Positions 1 to 7,370 of a stretch of DNA of 41,343 nucleotides are shown one piece after another; within the stretch, counting starts at the first letter, position 1; each line of letters starts with the position of its first letter. The position numbers were made by a program, and so were the translations under genes. Source of the stretch: a virus. The stretch spans positions 1-41,343 of IMG/VR virus record IMGVR_UViG_3300010370_000004, one strand, 5' to 3'. The notes under the pieces were generated by a model that was not told the origin of the DNA, ran no database searches, and saw only the letters and a list, made by a program, of their open reading frames with translations.

Positions 1-830
1 ATGCGTCCAGCGGAAACTGCACCAGAGGCGTTTTTAACGAGCCACCGAAGCGGCACGACGTTCTGTGCGCCTGTCGATCCTGTTCCGTTCAGTGATTGCA
101 TGGCCGCAAGCGTCGCAAGCTGCACCTTACCAGCCACGGTTTCTTCTGCGTTGGCAGTCGTACCAGAAGCCTCTGCTGTCCACGATCCACCGATATACTT
201 GTAGCAAAGTCCTGTTGCGGTCACACACGCTGTTCTTACCGGACCCCCCGGGTTCGCTCCTAGTGCTTGATCCCTAGCCGCAGTAGTGGCGAATGTTGGA
301 TAAGCGAACGATCCCGAGCCGGAGAAGGAAATTGAACCCGATGCAGTGAATATGTTGGCCCTGTCCTTATTGGCTTTGAAATTAAGCAACCGAGCGTCTA
401 CGTTGAGTTCTACGATTGAACCCTTCGAGAAAGAAAGACCATTACCGCATGAAACAATACTGTTGGCAATATTCCAGCAGATATTCCGGGTTACTCCAGC
501 GAGAGTTACGACTTTCGTCGAGCTATTGACTGTAGCTCCTGTAAATGACAGGTCTTCTACCCGAGTACCAGAACGAAGGCGCAGAATACCACCCGTCATG
601 TTTGGGAAAATGACGGTCGTTCCGTTGCGCGAAAGGGCGGATAGCTTAATACCTGTCGTCTGCGTGGAAGTAATCGACACGTCCAGGTACATCTGGGGAT
701 TGTTCGTTACGTCATAGCTCGTCGTCTGCGTTGCGGCAGCGGAGGCGAGGCTGACCGAAATAACAAGGATTGCAAGAGCCGTGTAGGTTCTCGCCATGCT
801 ATCGAACAGCCATGAGAAAAAAGACTTCAT
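1..830 (-). CDS. Tail fibre / receptor-binding protein, N-terminal part (gene continues across the circular junction)
   Basis: N-terminal 276 codons of a 638-residue protein whose remainder lies at 40134-41220. I read the minus strand by hand: the ATG at 830 overlaps the stop of the upstream tail gene as ATGA, and the frame is open to base 1 and continues through the repeated end. The first ~35 residues (MKSFFSWLFDSMARTY... followed by ALAILVISVSLASAAA) form a signal-peptide-like hydrophobic segment with an Ala-rich cleavage-like site. A beta-rich, Thr/Ser/Gly-rich region follows. Near the junction the protein reads ETVAGKVQLATLAAMQ, a motif familiar from phage tail-fibre proteins. A fibre role is inferred from that motif, composition and position; the signal peptide is unusual for a virion protein. 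Confidence 0.75.
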   Translation of the reverse strand, partial: MKSFFSWLFDSMARTYTALAILVISVSLASAAATQTTSYDVTNNPQMYLDVSITSTQTTGIKLSALSRNGTTVIFPNMTGGILRLRSGTRVEDLSFTGATVNSSTKVVTLAGVTRNICWNIANSIVSCGNGLSFSKGSIVELNVDARLLNFKANKDRANIFTASGSISFSGSGSFAYPTFATTAARDQALGANPGGPVRTACVTATGLCYKYIGGSWTAEASGTTANAEETVAGKVQLATLAAMQSLNGTGSTGAQNVVPLRWLVKNASGAVSAGR

Positions 831-2632
831 AGTGATGGTTTGAAGGTAGACGAATATTGCTTCCCTGTAAGGGCGAAAGAGGAAAGGGACATGTAGCCTC
901 CGTCTTGTTCGTTTTCGAGTACAAGCTGTACACGGGAGGCTTCCGAGGGAAAAACACCAAATTCCCTACGCCATTTTGACACGAGGGTCGTTTCCGCTTC
1001 CACGCCAGCATCACCGACCGGGACGGCTCCAACGGAGTTATCCTCGGAGTAGGTGTATTCCGTCCCGCTGATAACCTTCGCGGAGCCGGACCGTCTACCA
1101 GAAGTTTCGTTCGTGACGTAGCAGCGAATGTTGATTTGCGAAGGTTGGTTGATAGAACCCTGCAATTGAGCTTTTTCGATCAAGGCGTCTCCAACGTTAA
1201 ACTCTCCAGTTGCAATAATGGAGTAAATCGGGCTTAGGTTATCCGTAAAGGACGTAAAGAAACTGTACACCTTGTCGTCCGAAATATCCGTACCGTAGAG
1301 CACTCCGTTACGCTCAAAAAGTGAGCGCACCGGGGCAATCTGCTGTGGCGGTTGCCATGCTCCGCGTACAAAGTTCGATCCCTGCGTACGGATAATGTTG
1401 TTATCGAAGATAAACCAGTACCACTGTCCCACGATCTTGAGCTGGTAGATCGTCTGGCGACCGCCTCGGTAGTGGAAGCAAAAGGCTCCTGTTTGGTCTT
1501 TGTCCATTTTCTTGAGGTGGTCCCGAATATCCACGTCAAAGTCTTCCTCTGGTGGACTAACTGCGGCACCGGAATCCGTAGCCACAGGAATACGCATGAT
1601 GCGCCTGTCGTTCGTGATGTAAGTCAGGGCGTTATCGCCCATCACACATGCAGAATCCTCATTTAGACAGCCATGAAGCTCATCTTTAAGGTCGGGAATA
1701 GTAAGGCCAATGGCAGAACCAGACGTTGTAATATCGCTAGAAGCAGTTGCGTGTACCTGGTCCTCTGTAAAGAAGTAGATAAAGTCCTTTACTCCGAGAA
1801 TATTTTTGACTGCACCACCACCAGCAACAACAATTTTTGTCGCCCCTCCCGTGCCGTATGTGAAATCAATAATATTTTCAATACCAGATGCGCCCGTTTG
1901 TCCGATCACGAATTGTCCAGCCATGACGGTGTTGTTTGGTTGGTCAGCGTTCGATGCGCTAGGGAAACCCATTATGTGTAGGCGTGATTTCCAGAAAAGC
2001 AGCTTCGAGGGCTTTTCAAGGCTTCCGTACGGGCCGTCAATGAAAATAGCGACGGCGTTATCCGGGTAAACAGCAGTAGATGTAGTATCAAGAACTCCTG
2101 TTGATACTGTCACGCTTGAAAATGCCTCGCTCACGCCATTAATACGGATGTTTCCCGTTGTGTCACCAAATACCGAAAGCCTTGCGGCACCGTCTACATC
2201 AAGAGTCACATCCCCTCCAACGGATACCGCTCCATTCGTCCTCGTAACCATAATGCGATAGATTCCGTCCGTAGTGTTGGAGAGGTAAATATCACCGAAA
2301 AACTCTGCAAATCGCGTGGTTGTACCTGTCGTGAGGGTGATTCCTGTATCGTATGTTGCTGCATTGGTGAAATCTCGATAATACAACTTACTACCCAGAG
2401 CGAAGAAGGCGACATCATAGGTCTTATGGTAGAAGGCTGTTGCAGCTTGCCCGTCCACGCCAATGCTAAATTCCTCCATGTAACCCGTCCTGCTCTCAGC
2501 AATGCCGTTATCGTTCACCAAGCAATTCTGGGACGGCGAAGAAAGGTAGTCAGGTGACGAATTTTCGGGATCACTCGTGTATCCCTTGAATCCCTGGGAG
2601 CCGAAGGGCAAGCGCTGGAAGAAATCAGGCAT
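827..2632 (-). CDS. Tail hub/tubular protein (podovirus-type tail component)
   Basis: 601 residues starting MPDFFQRLPFGSQGFKGY, beta-rich, without a signal peptide. Its place directly after the head-tail adaptor and directly before the fibre, and its length, match the tail-nozzle or stabilisation proteins of podoviruses (T7 gp12 or P22 gp10 class). The assignment rests on gene order and length, not on a specific motif. It contains the motif DNIIRTQGSNFVRGAW and several aromatic-rich strands as expected for a beta-propeller-like nozzle. The ATG overlaps the end of the adaptor gene by 8 bases and its TGA overlaps the fibre ATG, indicating coupled translation in the late operon. Confidence 0.65.
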   Translation of the reverse strand: MPDFFQRLPFGSQGFKGYTSDPENSSPDYLSSPSQNCLVNDNGIAESRTGYMEEFSIGVDGQAATAFYHKTYDVAFFALGSKLYYRDFTNAATYDTGITLTTGTTTRFAEFFGDIYLSNTTDGIYRIMVTRTNGAVSVGGDVTLDVDGAARLSVFGDTTGNIRINGVSEAFSSVTVSTGVLDTTSTAVYPDNAVAIFIDGPYGSLEKPSKLLFWKSRLHIMGFPSASNADQPNNTVMAGQFVIGQTGASGIENIIDFTYGTGGATKIVVAGGGAVKNILGVKDFIYFFTEDQVHATASSDITTSGSAIGLTIPDLKDELHGCLNEDSACVMGDNALTYITNDRRIMRIPVATDSGAAVSPPEEDFDVDIRDHLKKMDKDQTGAFCFHYRGGRQTIYQLKIVGQWYWFIFDNNIIRTQGSNFVRGAWQPPQQIAPVRSLFERNGVLYGTDISDDKVYSFFTSFTDNLSPIYSIIATGEFNVGDALIEKAQLQGSINQPSQINIRCYVTNETSGRRSGSAKVISGTEYTYSEDNSVGAVPVGDAGVEAETTLVSKWRREFGVFPSEASRVQLVLENEQDGGYMSLSSFALTGKQYSSTFKPSL

Positions 2633-3500
2633 TGTCCAGCGGGAAGTAGAATCCGTTTACGGTCGTATAGTCTCGCGTAATCCTGCCAAGCGGCCTCGTT
2701 CGGATTTTTTTTCCAGTATTTCTGTTCCTAAGCGCCTCTTGCAAGAGCTTGTTTGATTCGTTTTGTGCGAAAAGCATTTTGTTGGCGTCCTGCTCCCTTC
2801 CCATGTAGGCAAATGCAACGAGGTGCCACACAAGGAAGAATTGAAATTCCTCCGGCACGTCTACGGTGTCGTCAGTCGAGTCGATGGTTGTAGAGGTTTT
2901 GTTGTAAAACACTGAAGCAGAACCAGTAGAACCCCTCGGAAGGATCAAATACTTGTTCGTTCCATCGTCATAAATGGAGAAGTACCCGGCCACAGGAACA
3001 CCATTCATGTATTTCAATGGAATTCCGTTCAACAAGACTCCATCCCCATGCGTCGGGGATTCCCTAAAGGACGCAAAGTTTGACGGGAGGGCGTAAATCT
3101 TTTGCACGATGTCCCCGTCTTCGTGGGCAAAGCCTATTCCAGTAACTCCTGTAAGGTTATTTGACGTTTTTCCAGTGTAGGATACGAAATCTGGCATGTT
3201 TTCATCCCAGACAATGACAACACCGGAGGAATCGAGGTTTGTTGCCGAATCGACGTCAAAATCTGTCGTCGCGGTCGTAATTGCCTCCGCGAGTGCTGTA
3301 TCGGAAAAAAGGTCAAAACCCGTTTCGCGCTGAAATACAAGAGGATTACCCTTATTGTGCGCCCTTGCCCATTTCAGATTCCCGTCTGAAAGCGCGGTAA
3401 GCATGAAGGATTCCCCGATAACGGGTACGTCACTTCCTGATTCCTCGCGCAATACGTCCCTCGCCAGGCCGATGATGGTTTCTGCGGTCGGAGAGGCCAT
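2625..3500 (-). CDS. Head-tail adaptor / tail tubular A-like protein
   Basis: 291 residues beginning MASPTAETIIGLARDVLREE. The helical N-terminus (AETIIGLARDVL...) followed by a beta region and a helical C-terminus (FLVWHLVAFAYMGREQDANKM) is the usual layout of podovirus head-tail adaptors (P22 gp4 / T7 gp11 class). It lies between the capsid cluster and the nozzle gene, as expected. The start follows the C/T-rich leader CTTACCAACC with no Shine-Dalgarno. Family assignment is inferred from architecture and synteny. Confidence 0.6.
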   Translation of the reverse strand: MASPTAETIIGLARDVLREESGSDVPVIGESFMLTALSDGNLKWARAHNKGNPLVFQRETGFDLFSDTALAEAITTATTDFDVDSATNLDSSGVVIVWDENMPDFVSYTGKTSNNLTGVTGIGFAHEDGDIVQKIYALPSNFASFRESPTHGDGVLLNGIPLKYMNGVPVAGYFSIYDDGTNKYLILPRGSTGSASVFYNKTSTTIDSTDDTVDVPEEFQFFLVWHLVAFAYMGREQDANKMLFAQNESNKLLQEALRNRNTGKKIRTRPLGRITRDYTTVNGFYFPLDNA

Positions 3501-3515
3501 GGTTGGTAAGAAGAA

Positions 3516-3803
3516 TTACTCCCAGGACACCGTAATATCCGCAGCGGTCCCCGTTGCAGTAATGATGCGGAGGCCGTTCACGAAATTGATGTCAAAAGTT
3601 AGCGTGCTTCCGGCTGCTGCGGTGCCGTTGATAATTGCAATGGGGCTCGTGGTGCCGGAGGTTGCATCGTAAACGGAAATAGTGTTGCTTGAAGCTCCTG
3701 CGGTGTTGATCGTGATCGTGTGCAAGTAGCCAGCACCAGACTTCACCTGCGTCGTGGTGTTCGAGTTAATATTCGTATAGAAGAACGACTTGTAGTTGTT
3801 CAT
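3516..3803 (-). CDS. Small beta-sandwich structural protein
   Basis: 95 residues, MNNYKSFFYTNINSNTTTQV..., rich in Thr/Ser/Asn/Gly, with alternating hydrophobic residues and no Cys. Its length and composition suggest a single beta-sandwich domain of the head-decoration or tail-spike-base type. ATGA overlap with the preceding gene and its location in the capsid/tail block support a virion role. I do not recognise a specific family. Confidence 0.55.
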   Translation of the reverse strand: MNNYKSFFYTNINSNTTTQVKSGAGYLHTITINTAGASSNTISVYDATSGTTSPIAIINGTAAAGSTLTFDINFVNGLRIITATGTAADITVSWE

Positions 3804-4150
3804 GAGAGTGAGGGGGAAGATTTTGGCTTGCGACCGCGCTTCTTGGAAGTTTCCTCCACCTCTACAGATTCCTCTGCTTTCTTCTCTTTGTTTGCAATAA
3901 TCTGTCGGAGATCTTCCATGGAGATATCGCCGTCCTTCAGTGCTTCCTCTGCCTTCGTTTCCTCTTGCTTCAATTCCTCTTGGTATTTGGCCATTTTCTT
4001 GTCATACACTTCGCGTAGCCATTCGGACTCTTTCTTGTCCGTAACTGCCAGCTTGGCAATTTCCGAGTCAATAAAGACCTTGTGTTCGGGAATCCACGGG
4101 TGCATACGGATTTCTTTGAAGATTCGGAGGTGTGATTCGTAGTTGCTCAT
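3800..4150 (-). CDS. Charged helical protein, possible head-completion or chaperone
   Basis: 116 residues from ATG 4150 (MSNYESHLRIFKEIRMHPWI); the longer open frame upstream is not needed. Its centre is a long charged coiled-coil-like helix (EEELKQEETKAEE, LRQIIANKEKKAEE). The C-terminus is very basic (KKRGRKPKSS), resembling an AT-hook-like RGRKPK motif. The leader CCCCTTCCACTCT is G-poor. It lies between two structural genes; its exact role is unknown. Confidence 0.55.
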   Translation of the reverse strand: MSNYESHLRIFKEIRMHPWIPEHKVFIDSEIAKLAVTDKKESEWLREVYDKKMAKYQEELKQEETKAEEALKDGDISMEDLRQIIANKEKKAEESVEVEETSKKRGRKPKSSPSLS

Positions 4151-4217
4151 AGAGTGGAAGGGGTTAGAGAGCGTTACCCGCTCATCCCCGCCCTCCGGAG
4201 AGGGCAGAGGGAAAGGG

Positions 4218-4862
4218 TTACTCTGCTGTAGTAGCGAAGTATTGAACGCGGAGCTTTGCGGCGAATGAAGTCGTCGGTGTTCCGAGAGTTCCACACTTGA
4301 TATAATCAGCGGAGTTCCATTGAAGGGAGCCAGTTCCGAACGTGAACGTTAAACCTGTGCCTGTAGCGATGTTTCCGAGGTTCGTAAAGCTCGTACCCGT
4401 ACCGGATACAAGACCTTTTACAAAACCACAGTCAACACCAACTGCGACAGGAGAGGCCGAAACCATAAGGCTAATGCTTTGAATAGAACCCGTCGTTGTA
4501 AGAGGGTTCTTAACAATGCATGTGTCGTACTTCGCTCCAGCAGCGGCACCAGCTCCGACTTTGACGTTTCCGCCAGTGCCAGTACAGGTAACGATGCGTG
4601 TTGCGAAGGCGACTGTGCCGTTGTCCTTAATGACAGCGCCGGATTGCGAGCCGTTAGTCCTGAAGTCAAGACCGGAAGCGGAAAGATTAAATACTTCCTG
4701 TGCATTGACGTAGATTTTTGGCGTCGCGTTATTCGTCGTATCAAAGAACAAGTTACCCGCTAGGATCTGCGACCCCGGAACCCATGCAGACAAGGCCATG
4801 ATCGCCGCCGTTACGGCAGTGATCGTTCCAGTGGCCAGTGCAGCGAAGAATGTTGGGATCAT
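4218..4862 (-). CDS. Structural protein with N-terminal membrane/signal segment
   Basis: 214 residues. Residues 1-28 (MIPTFFAALATGTITAVTAA...) are hydrophobic and signal-peptide or TM-like. The rest is Thr/Gly/Ser-rich beta structure with four Cys (VTCTG, DTCIV, VDCGF, IKCGT) that could form disulfides. Cys residues plus an export-like N-terminus are unusual for a gene directly downstream of the major capsid protein. It may be an exported or virion-surface adhesin-like protein, or the hydrophobic segment may sit in a membrane during assembly. No family recognised. Confidence 0.55.
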   Translation of the reverse strand: MIPTFFAALATGTITAVTAAIMALSAWVPGSQILAGNLFFDTTNNATPKIYVNAQEVFNLSASGLDFRTNGSQSGAVIKDNGTVAFATRIVTCTGTGGNVKVGAGAAAGAKYDTCIVKNPLTTTGSIQSISLMVSASPVAVGVDCGFVKGLVSGTGTSFTNLGNIATGTGLTFTFGTGSLQWNSADYIKCGTLGTPTTSFAAKLRVQYFATTAE

Positions 4863-4882
4863 GAGTTAAGGGTGGGGAAGAA

Positions 4883-5908
4883 TTACGTCGTTGTCGGCTT
4901 GGTCGTGCTGTAGCTGAAGCCAATGCCCTGCCAGCGCGGAGCGCCGTAGACCATGCGACCGTAGACGATGATCGAGGAATCGAGGTTCTTATCCATGAAC
5001 TTCGGAACGACACCACCCTGCTTCACATCCGAAGGACGAACGGCCCAGCGATACTTAATAGCTCGCTTGATAGCCTTCTTGTTGCCGAGAGCCCAATAGT
5101 ATTCCTTTGCCGTGCTGTAAGAGCCGTCAGCGGCACGCGGAGCCTGCTTCAAGACCACAACATCGAGGCGACCGCCGCGATAGATGTTGACGGCGTTGTT
5201 GGCGGTTTCCGGCGAGAGCGTGGAACCCGTGAGCTGCATTGCCTTCTTAATCATCGTCGCGTTGTCGGGGACAATAAGAACGTCGGCGGTGAATGGGCGG
5301 TTCGTACCAGCATCATCCACAAACGACTCTTTGAGCTGCTGTTCAAGCAAGTCAAGGTTGGAGTCGGAAAGCGGACCAGCGCCGGAGAGGATGTTGCTGT
5401 ACGTCGAACCAGGCTTACCCGGTACGGTGTGCGAGGCAGAACCGAGCGCGAGCGTGTCAGCACAAGAGATCGTCTGAACAACGTTACCAGGGAGAGTCTG
5501 CGTCGTGGCGTTGGAGTTGTTCAAGAGCTGGCCCGACAGAGCGAGCGAGGCTGTGAACATGGCCTTTTCCACGAGATCGCTCGAACGGTCGAGCATAAGA
5601 TCAAGTTTGTTGTGGGCGTACGCTTCGTATTCCACAACCATGCGGTCCTTAATGGAGAAGTACGTGCGGGCAAGCTGATCGCCTTCCACAACGTTCGACT
5701 CGGGGATGTCTCCACCCGGCGCGACAATCGGTGCGTAACCAGAAAGCGTGTCAGAAGTGAAGTTCACCGTGTCACCCGTCGAGGTGTCATGCGACTGCTC
5801 ACCGAGCAACCCGAAAATCGGGTCATTCTCCATGTCCTGCATCTTTTCGATCAGGCTGTAGACCGTGCTGTTGAAGAACGATCGGTAGCCAGCGAGAGAG
5901 AGAGTCAT
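4883..5908 (-). CDS. Major capsid protein
   Basis: 341 residues (MTLSLAGYRSFFNSTVYSLI...). It is located directly after scaffold and decoration genes and is of typical MCP size. N-arm helices are followed by a mixed alpha/beta core, including LARTYFSIKDRMVVEYEAYA and a C-terminal region with IIVYGRMVYGAPRWQGIGFS. This agrees with the HK97-like capsid proteins of podoviruses (P22-like/N4-like DUF4043 class), but I cannot test which. The leader (TTTCTTTTACTCTCACTC) is pure pyrimidine-rich with no Shine-Dalgarno. Confidence 0.75.
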   Translation of the reverse strand: MTLSLAGYRSFFNSTVYSLIEKMQDMENDPIFGLLGEQSHDTSTGDTVNFTSDTLSGYAPIVAPGGDIPESNVVEGDQLARTYFSIKDRMVVEYEAYAHNKLDLMLDRSSDLVEKAMFTASLALSGQLLNNSNATTQTLPGNVVQTISCADTLALGSASHTVPGKPGSTYSNILSGAGPLSDSNLDLLEQQLKESFVDDAGTNRPFTADVLIVPDNATMIKKAMQLTGSTLSPETANNAVNIYRGGRLDVVVLKQAPRAADGSYSTAKEYYWALGNKKAIKRAIKYRWAVRPSDVKQGGVVPKFMDKNLDSSIIVYGRMVYGAPRWQGIGFSYSTTKPTTT

Positions 5909-5932
5909 GAGTGAGAGTAAAAGAAATAGAAA

Positions 5933-6346
5933 TTACGTCGTTTGGAGGTTTACTCCAGGCGAGCCGTGCGCGAGGTTTTTAAAGACACCGAAGCATTGAG
6001 AGGTTGTGACACCATCCCAATCAGTGATGACAACATCACCATTTGATTCGGTTAGCGTAAGGCCATCCGGCGAGTTGAGGTCTGCCTCATTGCCGATTTC
6101 GCCAGCAGCCATTGTTCCGGTCTCAATAGGGAAAACGCACTCGTCGCCGGGGCGGAGTACATCGACGGTAACGGTGGTCGAGGAAGTAGCATCTTCAAGA
6201 GCGATGCCAAGCACTTCCTTCGCGGTCACAGCCGCAATGATTTCACCTGCCTCGTCGTATTGTACGGCGTCACCAGCAGAGATCGTCCCCGCAGAGTTCT
6301 TCACAATGACATGGCGTTCGCCAGTCCTGCGTTGGATTTTCGTCAT
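5933..6346 (-). CDS. Head decoration / capsid-stabilising protein
   Basis: 137 residues, MTKIQRRTGERHVIVKNSAG..., predominantly beta with the segment ISAGDAVQYDEAGEIIAAVT followed by VLGIAL. The pattern 'G-D-x-V ... G-I-A' is typical of short phage capsid decoration or DUF2190-like proteins that lie between scaffold and MCP genes. Start at 6346 follows TACCTTTCCTAGCAC. Decoration role is inferred from position and fold-like pattern. Confidence 0.6.
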   Translation of the reverse strand: MTKIQRRTGERHVIVKNSAGTISAGDAVQYDEAGEIIAAVTAKEVLGIALEDATSSTTVTVDVLRPGDECVFPIETGTMAAGEIGNEADLNSPDGLTLTESNGDVVITDWDGVTTSQCFGVFKNLAHGSPGVNLQTT

Positions 6347-6369
6347 GTGCTAGGAAAGGTAGTAAATAA

Positions 6370-6888
6370 TTACACCCCCTCTACATAATCTTTGAACTTC
6401 TCAATGGTTTCCTGCTTCACGTTCATGGCTTTGGCGTAGGGGTTAAGCGTAATGGGCTTACCACCTGACCTATCCACTTCGGGAGCGGGGAAACTACTGT
6501 CCGAAGGCGCGGCTGTCCGAATGTTGGATGATGCCTCTGCGAGCTTCAGGGCCTTTTCACGCAATTCATTCGTGACTTTGGCTCCTGTAGCAGCGAGTTC
6601 GTCCAGCTCCTTTTGGTAGGTGTCCTTCACGAGTTTGATCCTGTCCACGTTTGCGATCTTCCAGTCCAGGTCTTCCTCGGAAATGGATCCTTCTTTCTTG
6701 GCCGTCTTGGTGGCCTTTTCAACCCTACCTTTCCAGCGTTGCGCTTCGGTTTCTGCGGCTGCGAGCTTTTTCTTCAATTCCTCCACCGATTCAGTGGGCT
6801 CCTGTTCGGAGGGTTGAACGGTTTCGGTTGGCAGTGGTTCCGTTTCCGGGGTTGCCAGGGATGGGTCGAGGGTGTCCTCGGTGGTCAT
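6370..6888 (-). CDS. Scaffolding protein
   Basis: 172 residues from ATG 6888. The N-terminus is acidic, Pro/Thr/Glu-rich and disordered (TEDTLDPSLATPETEPLPTE). It is followed by a heptad-rich coiled coil (SVEELKKKLAAAETEAQ to about residue 115) and a C-terminal helical capsid-binding-like tail (AKAMNVKQETIEKFKDYVEG). Composition, length and placement just upstream of the decoration and capsid genes are those of phage scaffolds. An intrinsic terminator lies just upstream at 6905-6925, so expression may depend on readthrough or a local promoter. Confidence 0.75.
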   Translation of the reverse strand: MTTEDTLDPSLATPETEPLPTETVQPSEQEPTESVEELKKKLAAAETEAQRWKGRVEKATKTAKKEGSISEEDLDWKIANVDRIKLVKDTYQKELDELAATGAKVTNELREKALKLAEASSNIRTAAPSDSSFPAPEVDRSGGKPITLNPYAKAMNVKQETIEKFKDYVEGV

Positions 6889-6904
6889 ATAAAAGCGGTT
6901 AGAA

Positions 6905-6925
6905 TAAAAACGAGCTATGCGCTCG
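6905..6925 (-). terminator. Intrinsic terminator between the small HTH gene and scaffold
   Basis: On the minus strand: stem CGAGC / GCTCG with loop GCATA, followed by five T (bases 10 to 6 of this line). It lies within the late operon, 17 bases ahead of the scaffold ATG. It would attenuate readthrough from portal into scaffold/capsid, or separates two transcription units. Confidence 0.6.
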
Positions 6926-7029
6926 GACGCGGGGAGGATTGGCGTACTCCCCACATCGCAGCGCACAGTCGGTTACAAACGATCATGTGAGAGAGCTGCA
7001 AAGATAGTGCAGCACTCTTTAAAATGCTC

Positions 7030-7191
7030 TTATGGCAAAGTGGTAGCCGATTTCCCGCTGTACTTGTGTTTTATCTGGTTCACTCTCCTGACGGTAATAT
7101 TCAAGAGCGCGGCCAACTGCTTTGGGGAAGCACCTGGGTTGTGCTTTATGAGAATAAGGATTGCAGCTGCGGTTCCTTTAGGCTTGTCCAT
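7030..7191 (-). CDS. Small helix-turn-helix protein
   Basis: 53 residues, MDKPKGTAAAILILIKHNPG followed by ASPKQLAALLNITVRRVNQI and a basic end. The pattern of a first helix, then S-P-K-Q-L-A-A-L-L (helix 2), turn, then T-V-R-R-V-N-Q-I (recognition helix) is a winged-helix/HTH of the kind used to sense or bind DNA. It overlaps the upstream small ORF by 14 bases. Location between portal and scaffold suggests a late regulator or a TerS-like DNA binder; function unknown. Confidence 0.6.
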   Translation of the reverse strand: MDKPKGTAAAILILIKHNPGASPKQLAALLNITVRRVNQIKHKYSGKSATTLP

Positions 7192-7357
7192 TGTTTGGAT
7201 GGAAAAACTTTTTGCGCCTGTCGTTTATTTCGTCAACGATAGTCCTGTCTGATTCTATTTCATTTGCCCTAGATGGGTGCAGAGTTTGATTCATGTAGTA
7301 CTTGCGCAGCTTTACGGCTGTTTTCCTGCAACATTCATTCTGTTCTGTCAAACACAC
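7178..7357 (-). CDS. Small charged hypothetical protein
   Basis: About 59 residues if GTG at 7357 is the start (VCLTEQNECCRKTAVKLRKY...). The frame is open further upstream, but that would run back into the portal gene. It has a CC pair, many charges and a basic centre. The downstream HTH gene overlaps its end by 14 bases, which supports it being read. Start codon uncertain; no family recognised. Confidence 0.4.
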   Translation of the reverse strand: MCLTEQNECCRKTAVKLRKYYMNQTLHPSRANEIESDRTIVDEINDRRKKFFHPNNGQA

Positions 7358-7370
7358 GTGCTCCCCCAAA

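Noticed and set aside
1-123. Physical direct terminal repeat like those of T7-type phages
   Set aside because: It falls inside a fibre gene rather than at an intergenic packaging site; an assembly overlap of a circular molecule is simpler.
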